From assembly GCF_007559345.1 (NCBI RefSeq), contig NZ_VMBH01000005.1:1-34086 (forward strand): a stretch of DNA of 34,086 nucleotides, given 5' to 3'. Shown one piece after another: positions 1-10,054 of the stretch. The notes under the pieces were generated by a model, which had not been told where the DNA came from, did no database searches, and saw nothing but the letters and a program-made list of their open reading frames with translations. The position numbers and the translations under genes are program-made. This DNA is from Cardinium endosymbiont of Dermatophagoides farinae. GTDB lineage: Bacteria > Bacteroidota > Bacteroidia > Cytophagales > Amoebophilaceae. Each line of letters begins with the position of its first letter. Positions within the stretch are counted from its first letter, which is position 1.

Positions 1-548
1 ATCTACTTTGATATCCCTGTAGCTTAACAGTACCATGTCTATAATGTTTAGCACTTAATCTTCCATCTGGAGTTATTGGAACCACTACGCAATGAATATG
101 TGGAGTTCTTTCATCCCTATGTATAGAGAATCGAACGATATTTCTTTCTCCACCAAATGCCCACAAGAAAAATCCCAATTAGCTTTTTTCCAACTTTCAA
201 ATAACTTTTCATTGGATTCTATTTCTTTCATGCGATCATGACTACAGTCATAACTAAACCTAAGGATTTAACAGCATCTGAACGAATAGCTTTAGATAAT
301 TTATAGCCTTCTGATATCCTTTGATCAACAAGTTCAGATAACGATTTACCACCTGTATTGACCCACTCTTCGTTTAAATGTGTTCTAGAGGGATCTATAT
401 GTAAGCCTAGTTCTGAATTCAAACTTTTCTCTTCTTCATCCTCAAATACACCTGTTTTTTTAGCTTCCTTACAAGATCTATCTATGTGTTTACCTATACC
501 TATTAATCCTTTCTGGTAGCCCTTAATATTAAATGTTGCGAATGCCAT
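1..548 (-). pseudogene. MobV-type relaxase, N-terminal part (copy A, cut by window start)
   Basis: This is the copy A counterpart of the relaxase start at 21130. The ATG is at 548 and the gene runs off the left edge. Two one-base losses relative to copy B (near 161, CCC for CCCC, and near 244, AC for ACC) break the frame, so only residues 1 to about 100 read through. Copy B has both bases and reads through, so these breaks are best treated as sequence errors at a poorly corrected contig end. The domain description is under 19215-21130. Confidence 0.85.
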
Positions 549-639
549 ACCTATAAATGCATCATGCTAAAAAAACAAATCTTCTTTCCCATTTACTCGA
601 CCTAAAACATTAAACGTAAGATAACGATAATTTGTCAAA

Positions 640-700
640 AACGAATGGTCCTTGCGAAGCAAGGATTAACTAAACCTTACTAAAATAAGGCCCCGTCACT
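640..700. other. Candidate oriT hairpins (copy A)
   Basis: A perfect 7-bp hairpin, TCCTTGC-gaa-GCAAGGA, lies at 649-665, followed by a 5-bp hairpin CCTTA/TAAGG. They sit between the divergent relaxase (minus) and the small plus-strand gene at 817. See 21222-21310 for the better copy. Confidence 0.4.
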
Positions 701-816
701 TATCCGACAAGACACTGTGAATAGTAGGCTAATGGGAAAAAAGTGTTTGTAAAAAGACATAGTCTTTGAAAAATTATACTATATTTAAATCTTTGTAATT
801 TTAATAATTAATATAT

Positions 817-1107
817 ATGAATATGGAAAATAATGTTAAAATAATGTAGAAAAACTTATTAAAGAAGGAGTCGATATGGATATAATCCTTAAGTCATCTG
901 GACTGTCTATAAAGGAAATAGAAGATATAAGTCCTATCGCTTATGGACGATATTTAGGAGCTAAAAAAAGCTATTAGAAATAGCAAATAGAATGTTAGTA
1001 CTTGGATATAAAAAGGAAAAATAGTGGAGGTAACTGGAATGTTTTACTCAAAAATAGAAGAATTAGAAAATAATTTAAAATGTAAAAATAAAAGTAAAAA
1101 ATTTTGA
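817..1107 (+). CDS. Rpn C-terminal-tail-like small protein (copy A, frameshifted)
   Basis: This is the same gene as 21400-21693. Copy A lacks single bases at about 846 (ATGTAG for ATGGTAG), 967 and 1020, which breaks the frame three times. Copy B reads as one 97-residue frame, so the copy A breaks are probably errors. The protein description is under copy B. Confidence 0.6.
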
Positions 1108-1155
1108 TTTTTTGAAAAATTGCTATATTATATAATATATAAAAATTATATAAAT

Positions 1156-1329
1156 ATGGAAGATAAAATTAAAATCATAGTATCAAAGCTGGTTAAAACA
1201 GAAATTGATATGAATGCTTTTCTTAAAGTATCTGATATTTCTATAAAAGAAAAAATAGAAGAAGTTACTAGGGTATACTGTGCGACAATGAAAAAGTCAA
1301 GACATACAAGAAAAGCACTAAAATATTAG
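1156..1329 (+). CDS. Second Rpn-tail-like small protein (copy A)
   Basis: This 57-residue frame is identical to the one at 21743-21916. The ATG at 1156 is chosen over upstream non-ATG starts because similarity to the preceding gene begins at MEDKIKIIVSKL. Description is under copy B. Confidence 0.55.
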   Translation: MEDKIKIIVSKLVKTEIDMNAFLKVSDISIKEKIEEVTRVYCATMKKSRHTRKALKY

Positions 1330-1432
1330 TGACATACCATTGATGTTAACTTTTTATTTTTTTCTAGCCTTATTTCTATTTCAGTTACTTTACTGGTTGA
1401 AAATCAGTAGAATTTGTATAAATGACTGATAC

Positions 1433-3227
1433 TTGAAATGGGCAGTTGATTTAGTATTCTATTCAGGGCTTGGGTGCTATACTCGCCTGATTTTGGTAGG
1501 GTCTGTTTGTTTTCTGGCATGGATAGATTAAAGCTATTTTTATCAAAATCTTTCGGTAAAAATAATGGTTTTGTATCTGCAGTATTACTCTTTCCTTTTG
1601 TTTTATATTTTTTGAAAGGATATGTATTTGTTTATCCAGGTATGATTTTATAAAATCACGCGAATGGTTAATACCTTATATATTTATACTGTTTTTTACT
1701 GCTTTTGCAATTCCATTTTGGTTTTATAGAGATATAAAACCTTCCATAAAAAAAGATAAAAGTTCAATTATTAGTCCTAAATTTTACGATAAGAAGTCAC
1801 CTTTTAGTATTGCTTTACCTACTAAAAATGGTCTATTGCCATCAATAATCCTCAGAGAGGAATTTATATACTAGGTGGTCCTGGAAGTGGTAAAACCAGA
1901 TATATTTTAGAGCCAATATTATATGAAATGATACGAAAAGGCTATTGTGGACTTGTATATGATTATGATTTTGAAGGTACGCCAGTAGATCCAAAAAGAG
2001 TTATTTCTTATCTAAATTTATATATAATTACTATTTTTTAAAATTACCAAGAAAAATAGGAAAGATATTGCTTTTAAGACGATTAATTTTACGGATCTGA
2101 ATAAAAGTAGTCGCATCAATCCATTGATCCTATATACATATCGGATAGAGCCTATTTAGAAGAATATGTAATCGTATTATTAAAAAATCTTAATCCTGGC
2201 GGGAAAGATGATTTTTGGTATTTAAGTACTAAATCCCTTCTAAAAGGCATTATCGCTTATTTATCCAATCAGGCAAAAAGTTGTTGTACACTACCACATG
2301 TGTTAACATTATCTACTAAGCCTTTTGGTAAAATATTGAGTTTAATAGAGTAAGACTCAGAGGCCCGTTCCTATGCAAGTTCCATATTTGATGCTTATAA
2401 GGCGGAGATAAATCATCTGGTCAGTTAATAGGTATCATAGCAAGCTTTAAAACAAGCTTACAATCTTTAATTGATAAGAACTTATTTTGGGTATTGAGTA
2501 AAAATGAAATAGATTTAAATATCAACGATAATATTACTCCAACCATAATTTGTATAGGTAACTTCCCACCTGCCAAATCAGCTTTCAGTCCAGTGATATC
2601 CCTTCTGATTACCATATGTTTTAAATCTATGTATGGGCACAATAGAACGAAGAATTTTGTGGCCATAGATGAGCTACCTACCTTATACATCCCAGGCTTA
2701 TCAGAAGTCCCAGCTACGGCAAGAAAGTACGGTATTAGTACCATTTCTTGCATACAATCGAATGCCCAACTAGAGGATACCTATGGAAATATAGGTGCTA
2801 AAAAGATACAAGGGACCTAAGCAATCGATTTATAGGCAACTGTGGTGTGGAGTCTTCTAGATATGCCAGTTCCATCTTTGGTAAGGAAGAACATACGATC
2901 AGGTCTACAAGTTCCTCAGAAACCTGTCACAGTAATACTCAAGGTTATCATACTACGCAAGGTGAAAATATCACTATACATGAGCAAGAATTGATAAAAC
3001 CTAATGAGTTTTCAAGTTTTGATGTAGGATTTTTTGCAGGGAAAGTAGTAGAAAGTGATAGCGTATTTTTTCAGGAACAGTTTAAGGAGGTATCGTCCTA
3101 CGATAAACATTTTAAAAATGAGCTGTTAAAAGATTTACCAGATGTTACAAAGGTTAGTAATGAAGATATTATAGCTAATCAAAGGAAAATAGAAGAAGAG
3201 ATAGATCTACTTTTGGAATATATGTAG
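1433..3227 (+). pseudogene. traG: TraG/VirD4-type coupling protein, broken (copy A)
   Basis: This is the counterpart of 22020-23820. Copy A shares the N-terminal frameshift (near 1640) and the in-frame TAA at 2351-2353 with copy B. It has further one-base losses of its own (for example at 1527, 1850, 1997, 2120, 2402 and 2817). At about 2033 copy A has six Ts where copy B has five, and the six-T version keeps the frame, so here copy A is probably the correct one. Merging the copies leaves two shared lesions: one frameshift and one nonsense codon. Confidence 0.8.
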
Positions 3228-3311
3228 ATATATTTTTTAGTTAAAAATTTTTGTATGTTTTGAAATAATTTCATACATTCTTGCTATTTTTATTAAGTAT
3301 AGCAAAAATAT

Positions 3312-4023
3312 ATGAAATTATCATTAAGTTATTTATATTTTTTAGCTTGTAGCTGTTTAGCTACTACTTGTTTGGAAACGAAAGTCAAACCAAAAATTGA
3401 GCATAATCAGCTATAGATTATGGTCATAAATTTCATTTCAGATGCATTACACAAAACGTATTGAGCCAACAACAAAATCATCAAACCATTAACTGTCCTC
3501 TTTGCCGTAAGGGTCTATCAGAAGATATGATTCAAAAAATAGTTTCTGGTGCTACTACTCCAACCATGAGTGCATTCAGTACGTTAAATGCAGTTAAGCA
3601 AGAAGATATGCCAAAGTTAAAGTTTTTATTAGAAAAAGGTGGCAATCCAAATGAGGCAACTATTTCCAATGTTGCTTTAGAAGAGGCTGTTCGTCAGTCT
3701 AACTATGAGATGGTTTCTTTGTTATTGGACTATGGTGCTAATCCTATATACCAAGACCCTGGAACAAATAATACGCCTTTGCATTATGCAGCAGATAATA
3801 TGCTTTTCAAAGGAACTAGCCAGGATATATCTGACAAGATATTCATAGCCCTTATCAAACATGGTGCTATGGTAAATAGTAAAAATGTGGAATGTAAAAC
3901 ACCTAGGGATCGTGTGTGTACGTCTGATGATCCTCTATTTGTTTTAACAGAAGCTGGCGGTATTCGTTCAGGCTATTTCGATGATATTCAACCTGCATTT
4001 GCTTGTCAGGAAGTAAAAGTTAA
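3312..4023 (+). pseudogene. Secreted RING-like/ankyrin protein, broken (copy A)
   Basis: Same gene as 23906-24618. In copy A a missing G near 4011 (TTTGCTTG for TTTGGCTTG) pushes the 3' end out of frame, so the frame runs on to 4081 with an unrelated tail. In copy B it stops cleanly, corresponding to 4021-4023 here. The frameshift between signal peptide and RING-like segment is present in both copies. Confidence 0.7.
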
Positions 4024-4083
4024 GCAGAAGATTTTATTTGGAAAGGAACTAGAACATATAAACTATCACGCAAAATTATAACC

Positions 4084-4604
4084 ATGTTTAAGAATAAAAT
4101 AATAACAAGCTTGATAGTTTTTTTAGGTTTGACTTTTAGTGTATTTGGTAAACCTAATAGGGTTTATGTCTTGCAAAGACCTATTCATACACATGGTTGT
4201 CATGGATAGAAGTCAATTATGGGGTTTCGCATGAAATGCATGGGGTTTCTGCAGGATATGCATATCACATTAATGAAATATGGCATATGAAATTATCTGG
4301 TGGTTTTTCTAACAAAAACCTATTGACGGTATACAATACTTACCATTATAATTTGTTCAATTATTACGAGTCTACCTTTCTGAATTGTTTAATAGGATGT
4401 CAAGGGAGCTATAAGTTCCACCATGCTTGTTGGGAGCATTGTTCTAAACGTTTCAATATAGGCGCCCAATTAGGTTTAGAGGTGGAAAAATATATCACGG
4501 ATTATTTGTTGTTGATATTACTAGCAGAGGCTCCTATTTCCTTTTTGGATAAAAATGATGTTTTTAATTATCGATTTTCGGCAGGACTACGTATCACTTT
4601 TTAA
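4084..4604 (+). CDS. TraO-like conjugal transfer protein (copy A, frameshifted)
   Basis: Same gene as 24679-25200. A missing G at about 4204 (CATGGATAG for CATGGGATAG) splits it into a signal-peptide piece starting at 4084 and a body ending at 4604. Copy B is intact at 173 residues, so the gene itself is probably whole. Confidence 0.75.
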
Positions 4605-4693
4605 AAACATCTATTGATTTAGTCGAAACAGTAATGTAGCAAGTAGTTTTGCTATGTACTATCAACTCAATATAACGAATATATGGTTAATTA

Positions 4694-7153
4694 ATGAAAA
4701 TGAGAACTAAAATGAAAAAAATAGTATCCCAATTCTTTATTACTGCTTCTTTATTTTTTTGGTCTTGTACAGTGGCCTTTAGACAGCAATTTGCCGACGA
4801 TATCATTTGGATACCAAAGCATGAATATACCTTATTACCAGAAAAAGGTGTATCACCTGTTTTAGCAGAAAAAGTTCCTGTAATCTTGAGTATTAAGTTT
4901 GACGACGCATGGAATAACGATAGATCCAATAAACCCAAATCTCCACATAGATATGAAAAATGGAATGTTAATCCAGAAGTGATCCAATTTCGTATTAAGG
5001 GTATTAGGGTTGAAGGTGGCGAAGGGAAACTGTTCAAGCGTGTTGAAATAGATGGGAACGCTTCTATAGGTGAGCCGTTTAAAGTAGGAAGTATAGTCCA
5101 ACATGGTGATACACCTCTATACTATGTTCCTAATGAGCAAGACACTTGTCATATGCATAAGGTCAGTATTGATGCTGTTATATTGACTTGTGATTTTAAC
5201 AGAGAGGGAGGAGATCCTATAACATGCTCGTTAAGGCTGGATGAACCTCTATACGCTTTAAAGGCTGGTACAAATGTCAAGGTTGCTTATGTAGAAGACA
5301 AAGGTGGTACACCTATTCATATTAATATCACTTCAGATAACGTGTTGGCATCTTTGCAAAAATATAGATTAGTTAAATGGTGTGTGACAGATGGACAAGG
5401 TACTATGTATGTAGATACAGGATCATGCAAAAAAACAATATGTAGCAATGAACCGATTAAATTTGGTAATAATACCCTTTTTTACGCCCCAAAACCTGGT
5501 AGTGATGGAAATCATACCATTCATTTAACAGTAGGCAATACTAAAAGTGATACCACACAAGACTATTCTTTTTCTGTTAAAGTTCAAGATCATAGAATTG
5601 AAAATTTTACAGCTGAGCTTTCTATGGCTTCAGAAAAATCTCCTCTGTTACCGTTTAAAGATAGGGTATGTAAACTCAAGATCTGTCCATTAACTGATGC
5701 AGGTAAGGTGCTTAATTACCATATCAAGGCCATTAAATTGAATGGAGGTAAGTTTATCCTAGGAAAGGACGAAATGATAGCAAATACGCCTTTAACAGTA
5801 GGCGTCAATACTTTAATGTTTAATCCATGTGGTTTTGTTGGGGATTTAGAGCCTAGCATCACAATAATCAATGAAAAGGGAGATGAACGTGAAGTGACCT
5901 TTAAGCAGCCATTTGTTGTCAAGGATCCTGACTTTAAAGTAGTTGCTAGTCTAGAAGGTAGTATTGAGAATGGTATGGATAACAGACATATCAACTTAAA
6001 GGTTATTGCTCCTTTTAATACTATAAGTGATAAGTTTATTTTGTCAAATTATCGTCTATCAGGCGGTATAGTAGGTGATTTACTAAAGCTAACAGGAGAG
6101 CCTGTTGAACCAGGTGGTATGCTTTCAGTAGGAGATAGTGCATTTAAATTTAGGTTAGGTGAGTTAGATACGTTTATGGATAAAATTGATGGTGCACCAA
6201 GGATTTACTTCGATGTTACTTATCCAGATGGCACAAATCATGAAACAGAAGCTATAGATCTTTCTATTTTCTTATTTGAAGGATTGGCCTCTAAGATAGA
6301 GGCATTATCTGAAGATAGTAAATCGCTTTATAAACCCATTGTTCAGGACTATAGTTTAAATCCAGAATTAGCCTTTCAAAATTTACAAGCTATAGAACCA
6401 GCTTGGTATAATAGACAATCTAACCTACATAATATACTGGTCTATATGCAGCATGATACGGCTATTTCCACTCAAGCTACGGATGCACTTACTAGCCTAC
6501 AGACACTCAAAAGTGATACTAAAGATAAAGTAAAGGCTAGGGTATTAACCACAAGGTTATTGCATGACTGGAATAAAGAAATAGGTCATATTCGATCTAA
6601 CCAAGAACCAGATGGTCGTAGAATACATACAGGAATACTAGAAAAAGAGGTTAGTGCTTTTTCTGATATATTTCGATCATGTAGAGATATTCCATGTATG
6701 GAAGATATAGTACAATCTTTAGATGATGTACTTGAAAAAATAGAAGACTTAAAAAGAGAAACAGAAGTAAAACAGGCTAATAAAGACAGAGATAAAGCAA
6801 GAGAAGAAGCTTTTAAAGATCGTACTACTAGGTCTATAGAAAATGAGCAAAGAGAAAGAAAATATGAAGACCAACGTTTAGAAATGGAGATAGAAGAACT
6901 CTGTGAGAGTAGAAATAAACTAGAATCTAAAATAAGAAAACATGATGGGGATATTTCAGATTTAAATGCGTTGATTCAGGAGTTAAGTAGGGTGAATAGT
7001 TCGTTAAAAGACCAAATTAATAAAAATGAGTTATCACGTCAGTATGAAAATCGCTTGTTAGAAGCGAGTATACATGCTAATTGTGCAAATAGTAGAAGAG
7101 AAAGAATGTTTGTATTGGACATGGTTGAAAAAATAATAAACGAACATAAATAA
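4694..7153 (+). CDS. TraQ-like multi-Ig lipoprotein with C-terminal coiled coil (copy A)
   Basis: Intact 819-residue frame, identical in protein sequence to 25291-27750, where it is described. It follows the TraO-like gene by about 90 bases on the same strand. The third methionine, at 4712, may be the true start, because the hydrophobic signal follows it directly. Confidence 0.85.
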   Translation: MKMRTKMKKIVSQFFITASLFFWSCTVAFRQQFADDIIWIPKHEYTLLPEKGVSPVLAEKVPVILSIKFDDAWNNDRSNKPKSPHRYEKWNVNPEVIQFRIKGIRVEGGEGKLFKRVEIDGNASIGEPFKVGSIVQHGDTPLYYVPNEQDTCHMHKVSIDAVILTCDFNREGGDPITCSLRLDEPLYALKAGTNVKVAYVEDKGGTPIHINITSDNVLASLQKYRLVKWCVTDGQGTMYVDTGSCKKTICSNEPIKFGNNTLFYAPKPGSDGNHTIHLTVGNTKSDTTQDYSFSVKVQDHRIENFTAELSMASEKSPLLPFKDRVCKLKICPLTDAGKVLNYHIKAIKLNGGKFILGKDEMIANTPLTVGVNTLMFNPCGFVGDLEPSITIINEKGDEREVTFKQPFVVKDPDFKVVASLEGSIENGMDNRHINLKVIAPFNTISDKFILSNYRLSGGIVGDLLKLTGEPVEPGGMLSVGDSAFKFRLGELDTFMDKIDGAPRIYFDVTYPDGTNHETEAIDLSIFLFEGLASKIEALSEDSKSLYKPIVQDYSLNPELAFQNLQAIEPAWYNRQSNLHNILVYMQHDTAISTQATDALTSLQTLKSDTKDKVKARVLTTRLLHDWNKEIGHIRSNQEPDGRRIHTGILEKEVSAFSDIFRSCRDIPCMEDIVQSLDDVLEKIEDLKRETEVKQANKDRDKAREEAFKDRTTRSIENEQRERKYEDQRLEMEIEELCESRNKLESKIRKHDGDISDLNALIQELSRVNSSLKDQINKNELSRQYENRLLEASIHANCANSRRERMFVLDMVEKIINEHK

Positions 7154-7255
7154 AAAAAGTAGAATATATTTTTTTAGAGTAAATCTATTCTTTCCCATTA
7201 GCTTGTTTATAATACTCCCTACGAAGTAAGGATATAATATTAAAATAGAATTAAA

Positions 7256-7498
7256 ATGATATTACTTGATATCACAGGTGCCCTTGAAGGCTGGATTGCA
7301 AGCGGCTACCAATTGTTAACCTTGGTAGCCAAGCTACTAGGTGTAGTGGGCGCCTTTAGATTGGCCTATTTGTATAATACTGGCAGGGATAGAGGCATGA
7401 TATTTCATGAATTATTACACTGGGTAGCTGCCATTGTATTTTTTTCGTCCATTGGTCCTTTGTATGATATGGTTGCCAATTTTTTTAGAATCGGATAA
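7256..7498 (+). CDS. TraE-like (DUF4134-type) small membrane protein (copy A)
   Basis: An 80-residue frame identical to 27853-28095. It has two hydrophobic segments, about residues 16-40 and 54-77. It lies 102 bases after the TraQ-like gene. Directly after it an AAAGGAG motif leads into a small gene that is interrupted by the Tn3-derived element. See copy B for the full note. Confidence 0.6.
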   Translation: MILLDITGALEGWIASGYQLLTLVAKLLGVVGAFRLAYLYNTGRDRGMIFHELLHWVAAIVFFSSIGPLYDMVANFFRIG

Positions 7499-7532
7499 AG
7501 GAGAGATTTCCCATGCAAAAATTAGTCAATAG

Positions 7533-7570
7533 GGGGTCTCCTTGGATATAAGAAATTATTGTACGTTAAG
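7533..7570 (+). repeat. Left 38-bp terminal inverted repeat of the Tn3-derived element
   Basis: It begins GGGGTCTCCTTGGATATAAG and ends TTGTACGTTAAG. It pairs with 9459-9496 except at two adjacent positions (AA against GG in the middle). Similarity continues inward for about 7 more bases (GCTGTTT). Confidence 0.93.
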
Positions 7571-7679
7571 GCTGTTTCCTGTACTAAAGATGTTCTTCTT
7601 TTTCTTCCAGGTTATTGTATAAATTTACCTGATTAGCAACATGTTTCAGACATTACTTTTCTCACTTTCCAGCAATTTA

Positions 7680-8339
7680 TTAAAAGTGCTTAGCATTGCT
7701 TTTTTCATTGTTTACAAAGTACAATTTCTGAATACGACATACCTGCGAAGCGCTGTACCCGGTAGCTTGTGCGGTATCTTGAATGCTTAGTTTTTTAACA
7801 CTTCGATAATATATTACCTTCTGATGACGCTCATGATCAGCCTGTTTTCCACGATATTTACCCTCTTGACGTGCTCTTTCGATTCCCTGTTTTTGCCGTT
7901 GCTGACGGCTCAACCAATCCTTATACGACATTGCGGCCATTAGATCCATGAGCATATTATTGATGGCAGAAATCACAGCACGAGTTACTGGATCATTTTG
8001 TGATGGTTCTTTGTCAGACAAAACCTGCCATGAAGTTGGGATGTCCAGGCTTACAATTCTCAATTCATGATGTTCAATCTGCTTTTTGAGTGTTAGCCAG
8101 TCACTGTTACTAAGTCTGGTCAGCCGATCTATTTGTTCTACTAGTAGAATATCATTTCGGTGACTATCCATTAGTAATCGTCCCAGTTCTGGTCTTTCCA
8201 GTTTTGTTCCGCTGATATTTTCTCGGTAGTAGCTAGCGATTTTGTGTCCTCTCTCCTGAACAAACTGCTCGAGCATTTCTTTTGTTCGATCTGCAAACTG
8301 ATCTTCTACTGAAGCTCTCAAATAAGCTCTGATGAACAT
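7680..8339 (-). CDS. tnpR: Serine recombinase, Tn3-type resolvase (copy A)
   Basis: A 219-residue frame, identical in copy B. The N-terminal catalytic domain starts MFIRAYLRAS, placing the nucleophile Ser at residue 10 and the helper Arg at residue 8, as in Tn3 and gamma-delta resolvases. The conserved IDRLTRL arginine motif follows at about residues 69-75. The C-terminus carries a helix-turn-helix (about residues 183-205, LSIQDTAQATGYSASQVCRI) for binding res. All key residues are present, so it may be active. The family role is resolving cointegrates by recombination between two directly repeated res sites. It is divergent from the transposase relic, with the res region between them. Resolvases of this type can also resolve plasmid multimers. 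Confidence 0.92.
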   Translation of the reverse strand: MFIRAYLRASVEDQFADRTKEMLEQFVQERGHKIASYYRENISGTKLERPELGRLLMDSHRNDILLVEQIDRLTRLSNSDWLTLKKQIEHHELRIVSLDIPTSWQVLSDKEPSQNDPVTRAVISAINNMLMDLMAAMSYKDWLSRQQRQKQGIERARQEGKYRGKQADHERHQKVIYYRSVKKLSIQDTAQATGYSASQVCRIQKLYFVNNEKSNAKHF

Positions 8340-8506
8340 ATTCTAACGAATTTATCGTATTTAGGTTATGTCATTGAATCTATTGCATATAGGTTATTTC
8401 ATTGATTCAATTTAATAATTTTTAAGATATTTCATTGAGGTGTACCATTATGCGATAAAAATTTAAACGAAAATTAATCTACAAAATAATTATCAATGCA
8501 AACTAT
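8340..8506. promoter_or_regulatory. res-like site and divergent promoter region
   Basis: This 167-bp gap separates the divergent resolvase and transposase starts. It contains two direct copies of a motif of the form AGGTTAtgTCATTGA (at about 8364 and 8391), a third related TTTCATTGAGGTGTACC (about 8432), and TTATCGTAT/TATGCGATAA elements in opposite orientation at either side. This matches the usual position and multi-subsite layout of a Tn3-family res. A second inverted version lies at 12734-12900. Confidence 0.65.
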
Positions 8507-9441
8507 ATGTCTAGGAGACAAATTCTTTCCCAGTCCGAAAGAGCGTCATTACTAGCTTTACCTAAGGATGAACTGACGCTGATCCGCATGACTTATTTCA
8601 GCGAACAGGATTTAGCGCTTATTAATACGCACCGCAAGCCAGCCAATAGGTTCGGTTTTTCTGTCTTGCTTTGTTACCTGAAGAACATAGGGATGATCCC
8701 AGATAAAAAATCACTACTTTCCGATTTTTTACTCAAGCATATCGCTAGCAGACTTAATTTATCAAATGAACTTTGGAAAGATTACGCATCAGGACGAGAC
8801 ACCACTCGCAGGGAACATTTAATAGAACTATACCACTATCTAGGACTAAAGAAATTTACAAAACAGATTCAAAATGATTACATTTCGTATTTAATTCCAC
8901 TTGCAAAACGCACTGACAAGGGTATTCTTCTTGCACAAGAACTTCTAAAGTATATGCAACGAAATTGCGTGATTATTCCCACTATTGATGTACTGGAGCG
9001 AACGTGCTCAAAGGCCATGGCTGCTGGTGATAAAATAGTATTCTCGGAACTGAATGCTCAACTTATATCAGAGCATAAAATCAATCTAGACAGCCTTCTG
9101 CATCAAATAATCATCTTTCACGTCTATCTTGGATTCTTCAACCTCCTGGTAAAATTAACGGAAAAAATGTATTACAGCACATTGAACGCTTGAATACGAT
9201 CGTGGCAATAGACTTACCGGTAGGGATCGGACGTTTAGTTCATCAGAATCGGTTACTGAAACTGGCCCGTGAGGGTCGGAATATGAGTAGCCGAGATTTG
9301 ACTAAGTTCTCATCAAGCAGACGATACGCTATTCTAATATGTGTGATTGAAGAAGCCAGAGCTACACTTACAGATGAGATCATCGATTTGCATGAGCGTA
9401 TCTTGAACAGTATGTTCAGCCGGGCTAAAAGGCTAACATAG
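8507..9441 (+). pseudogene. tnpA: Tn3-family transposase, N-terminal third only, frameshifted (copy A)
   Basis: The frame starts MSRRQILSQSERASLLALP, typical of the N-terminal (DUF4158-type) part of Tn3 transposases, and runs to about residue 205. A frameshift near 9105, present in both copies, moves it to another frame that continues through LQHIERLNTIVAIDLP, HQNRLLKLAREG and TDEIIDLHERIL, all recognisable Tn3 transposase segments. It then stops at 9441, just before the right inverted repeat. A full enzyme is around 1000 residues. About 310 remain and the DDE catalytic core is absent. Inactive. Confidence 0.9.
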
Positions 9442-9458
9442 AAAAATACAAAAACAGC

Positions 9459-9496
9459 CTTAACGTACAATAATTTCCCATATCCAAGGAGACCCC
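9459..9496 (-). repeat. Right 38-bp terminal inverted repeat of the Tn3-derived element
   Basis: Reverse complement of 7533-7570 with two mismatches. It is followed directly by AATAG (9497-9501), the second copy of the 5-bp target duplication. Confidence 0.93.
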
Positions 9497-9634
9497 AATA
9501 GACTTTAAGTGGAATCGGAAGAGGTGTCTAAAAATGATAAAGAAGCTATTGCAGAGCTTTACAGTGAAAAGTTAAACAAAGATCTAATACAGCATATCGT
9601 TAAAAGTAAAATCAAAAGAAATAGTAAATTTTAA

Positions 9635-10054
9635 ATGAAAATGAGTGAAAAATACAAACTAGAAGACGTGAAGGAGTTTGCTTATAACCCTTTTTTAAAC
9701 TACAGTTCAGAGGTACAATTCGATGAGTTTTTCATAGATGAATTGTCAAATAAAGCTAAGAATATCATAAAATATTTAATGTGTAAACATTCATTTAAAG
9801 AAGAAAAATTCTTATTTAAGCTAAATGAATTTAATAGGTTTATGATATATATAAATATGGAATATCCCTGTGACGGTATATCAGAACTATGCGCTAAGAA
9901 GGTATTAGCCAAAACCAAAGATCCAGATCTATATTGGGTGAATAATGATTTCCTTAGTACTGGAATCTTTCAACCCAAATATAATATATGGAAGATGATG
10001 GATATAAATAAGTCTAAACAAGTTCCTCGATACGAGATACAGGTAAACCAGTAA
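9635..10054 (+). CDS. RepL-like winged-helix protein (copy A, intact)
   Basis: A 139-residue frame whose ATG abuts the preceding stop (TAAATG). It is clearly paralogous to the protein at 17739-18107: both share an NPFL segment, a helical stretch with (K/V)A-x3-(I/M)-x-Y(L/I), an EEKFLFKLNEF/EDKFVFDINEF motif, ELC-x4-V(L/I)AKT, and a YWVN(N/K) ending. This order and the closing YWVN are reminiscent of the winged-helix RepL-type plasmid replication proteins, which is a family-level guess. A replication or copy-control role is plausible because a paralogue sits beside the candidate origin. Its 3' end overlaps the 3' end of the convergent Rpn gene by about 41 bases. Confidence 0.6.
   Translation: MKMSEKYKLEDVKEFAYNPFLNYSSEVQFDEFFIDELSNKAKNIIKYLMCKHSFKEEKFLFKLNEFNRFMIYINMEYPCDGISELCAKKVLAKTKDPDLYWVNNDFLSTGIFQPKYNIWKMMDINKSKQVPRYEIQVNQ

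Larger units (their letters stand above)
7533..9496. mobile_element. Tn3-derived element, internally deleted (copy A)
   Basis: This 1964-bp element is bounded by 38-bp inverted repeats that begin GGGGTCTCC and end ACGTTAAG, the usual Tn3-family pattern and length, with two mismatches between ends. It is flanked by a 5-bp direct repeat AATAG (7528-7532 and 9497-9501), the expected Tn3-family target duplication. Inside are an intact serine resolvase (minus), a res-like region and the first third of a Tn3 transposase (plus). The catalytic DDE part of the transposase is missing, so the element cannot move itself but could in principle be moved in trans. It is a larger relative of Tn3-derived miniature elements. 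Confidence 0.92.
7513..9634 (+). pseudogene. Small plus-strand gene interrupted by the Tn3-derived element (copy A)
   Basis: An ATG at 7513 with an AAAGGAG motif about 10 bases upstream starts MQKLVN and is cut at 7532 by the mobile element. Removing the element and one copy of the 5-bp duplication rejoins it at 9502. The frame then reads MQKLVNRL, TAA, and continues in the same frame with VESEEVSKNDKEAIAELYSE onward to a TAA at 9632, about 49 codons in all. The next gene's ATG abuts that stop (TAAATG). Its place after the TraE-like gene suggests a small transfer gene, but I do not recognise the product. It is dead twice over: by the insertion and by the in-frame TAA, which is one C-to-T change from CAA. 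Confidence 0.55.

Noticed and set aside
4005-4081. Extended 206-residue form of the ankyrin protein in copy A
   Set aside because: The extra tail arises only from one missing G. Copy B ends the protein at 187 residues from the same start.
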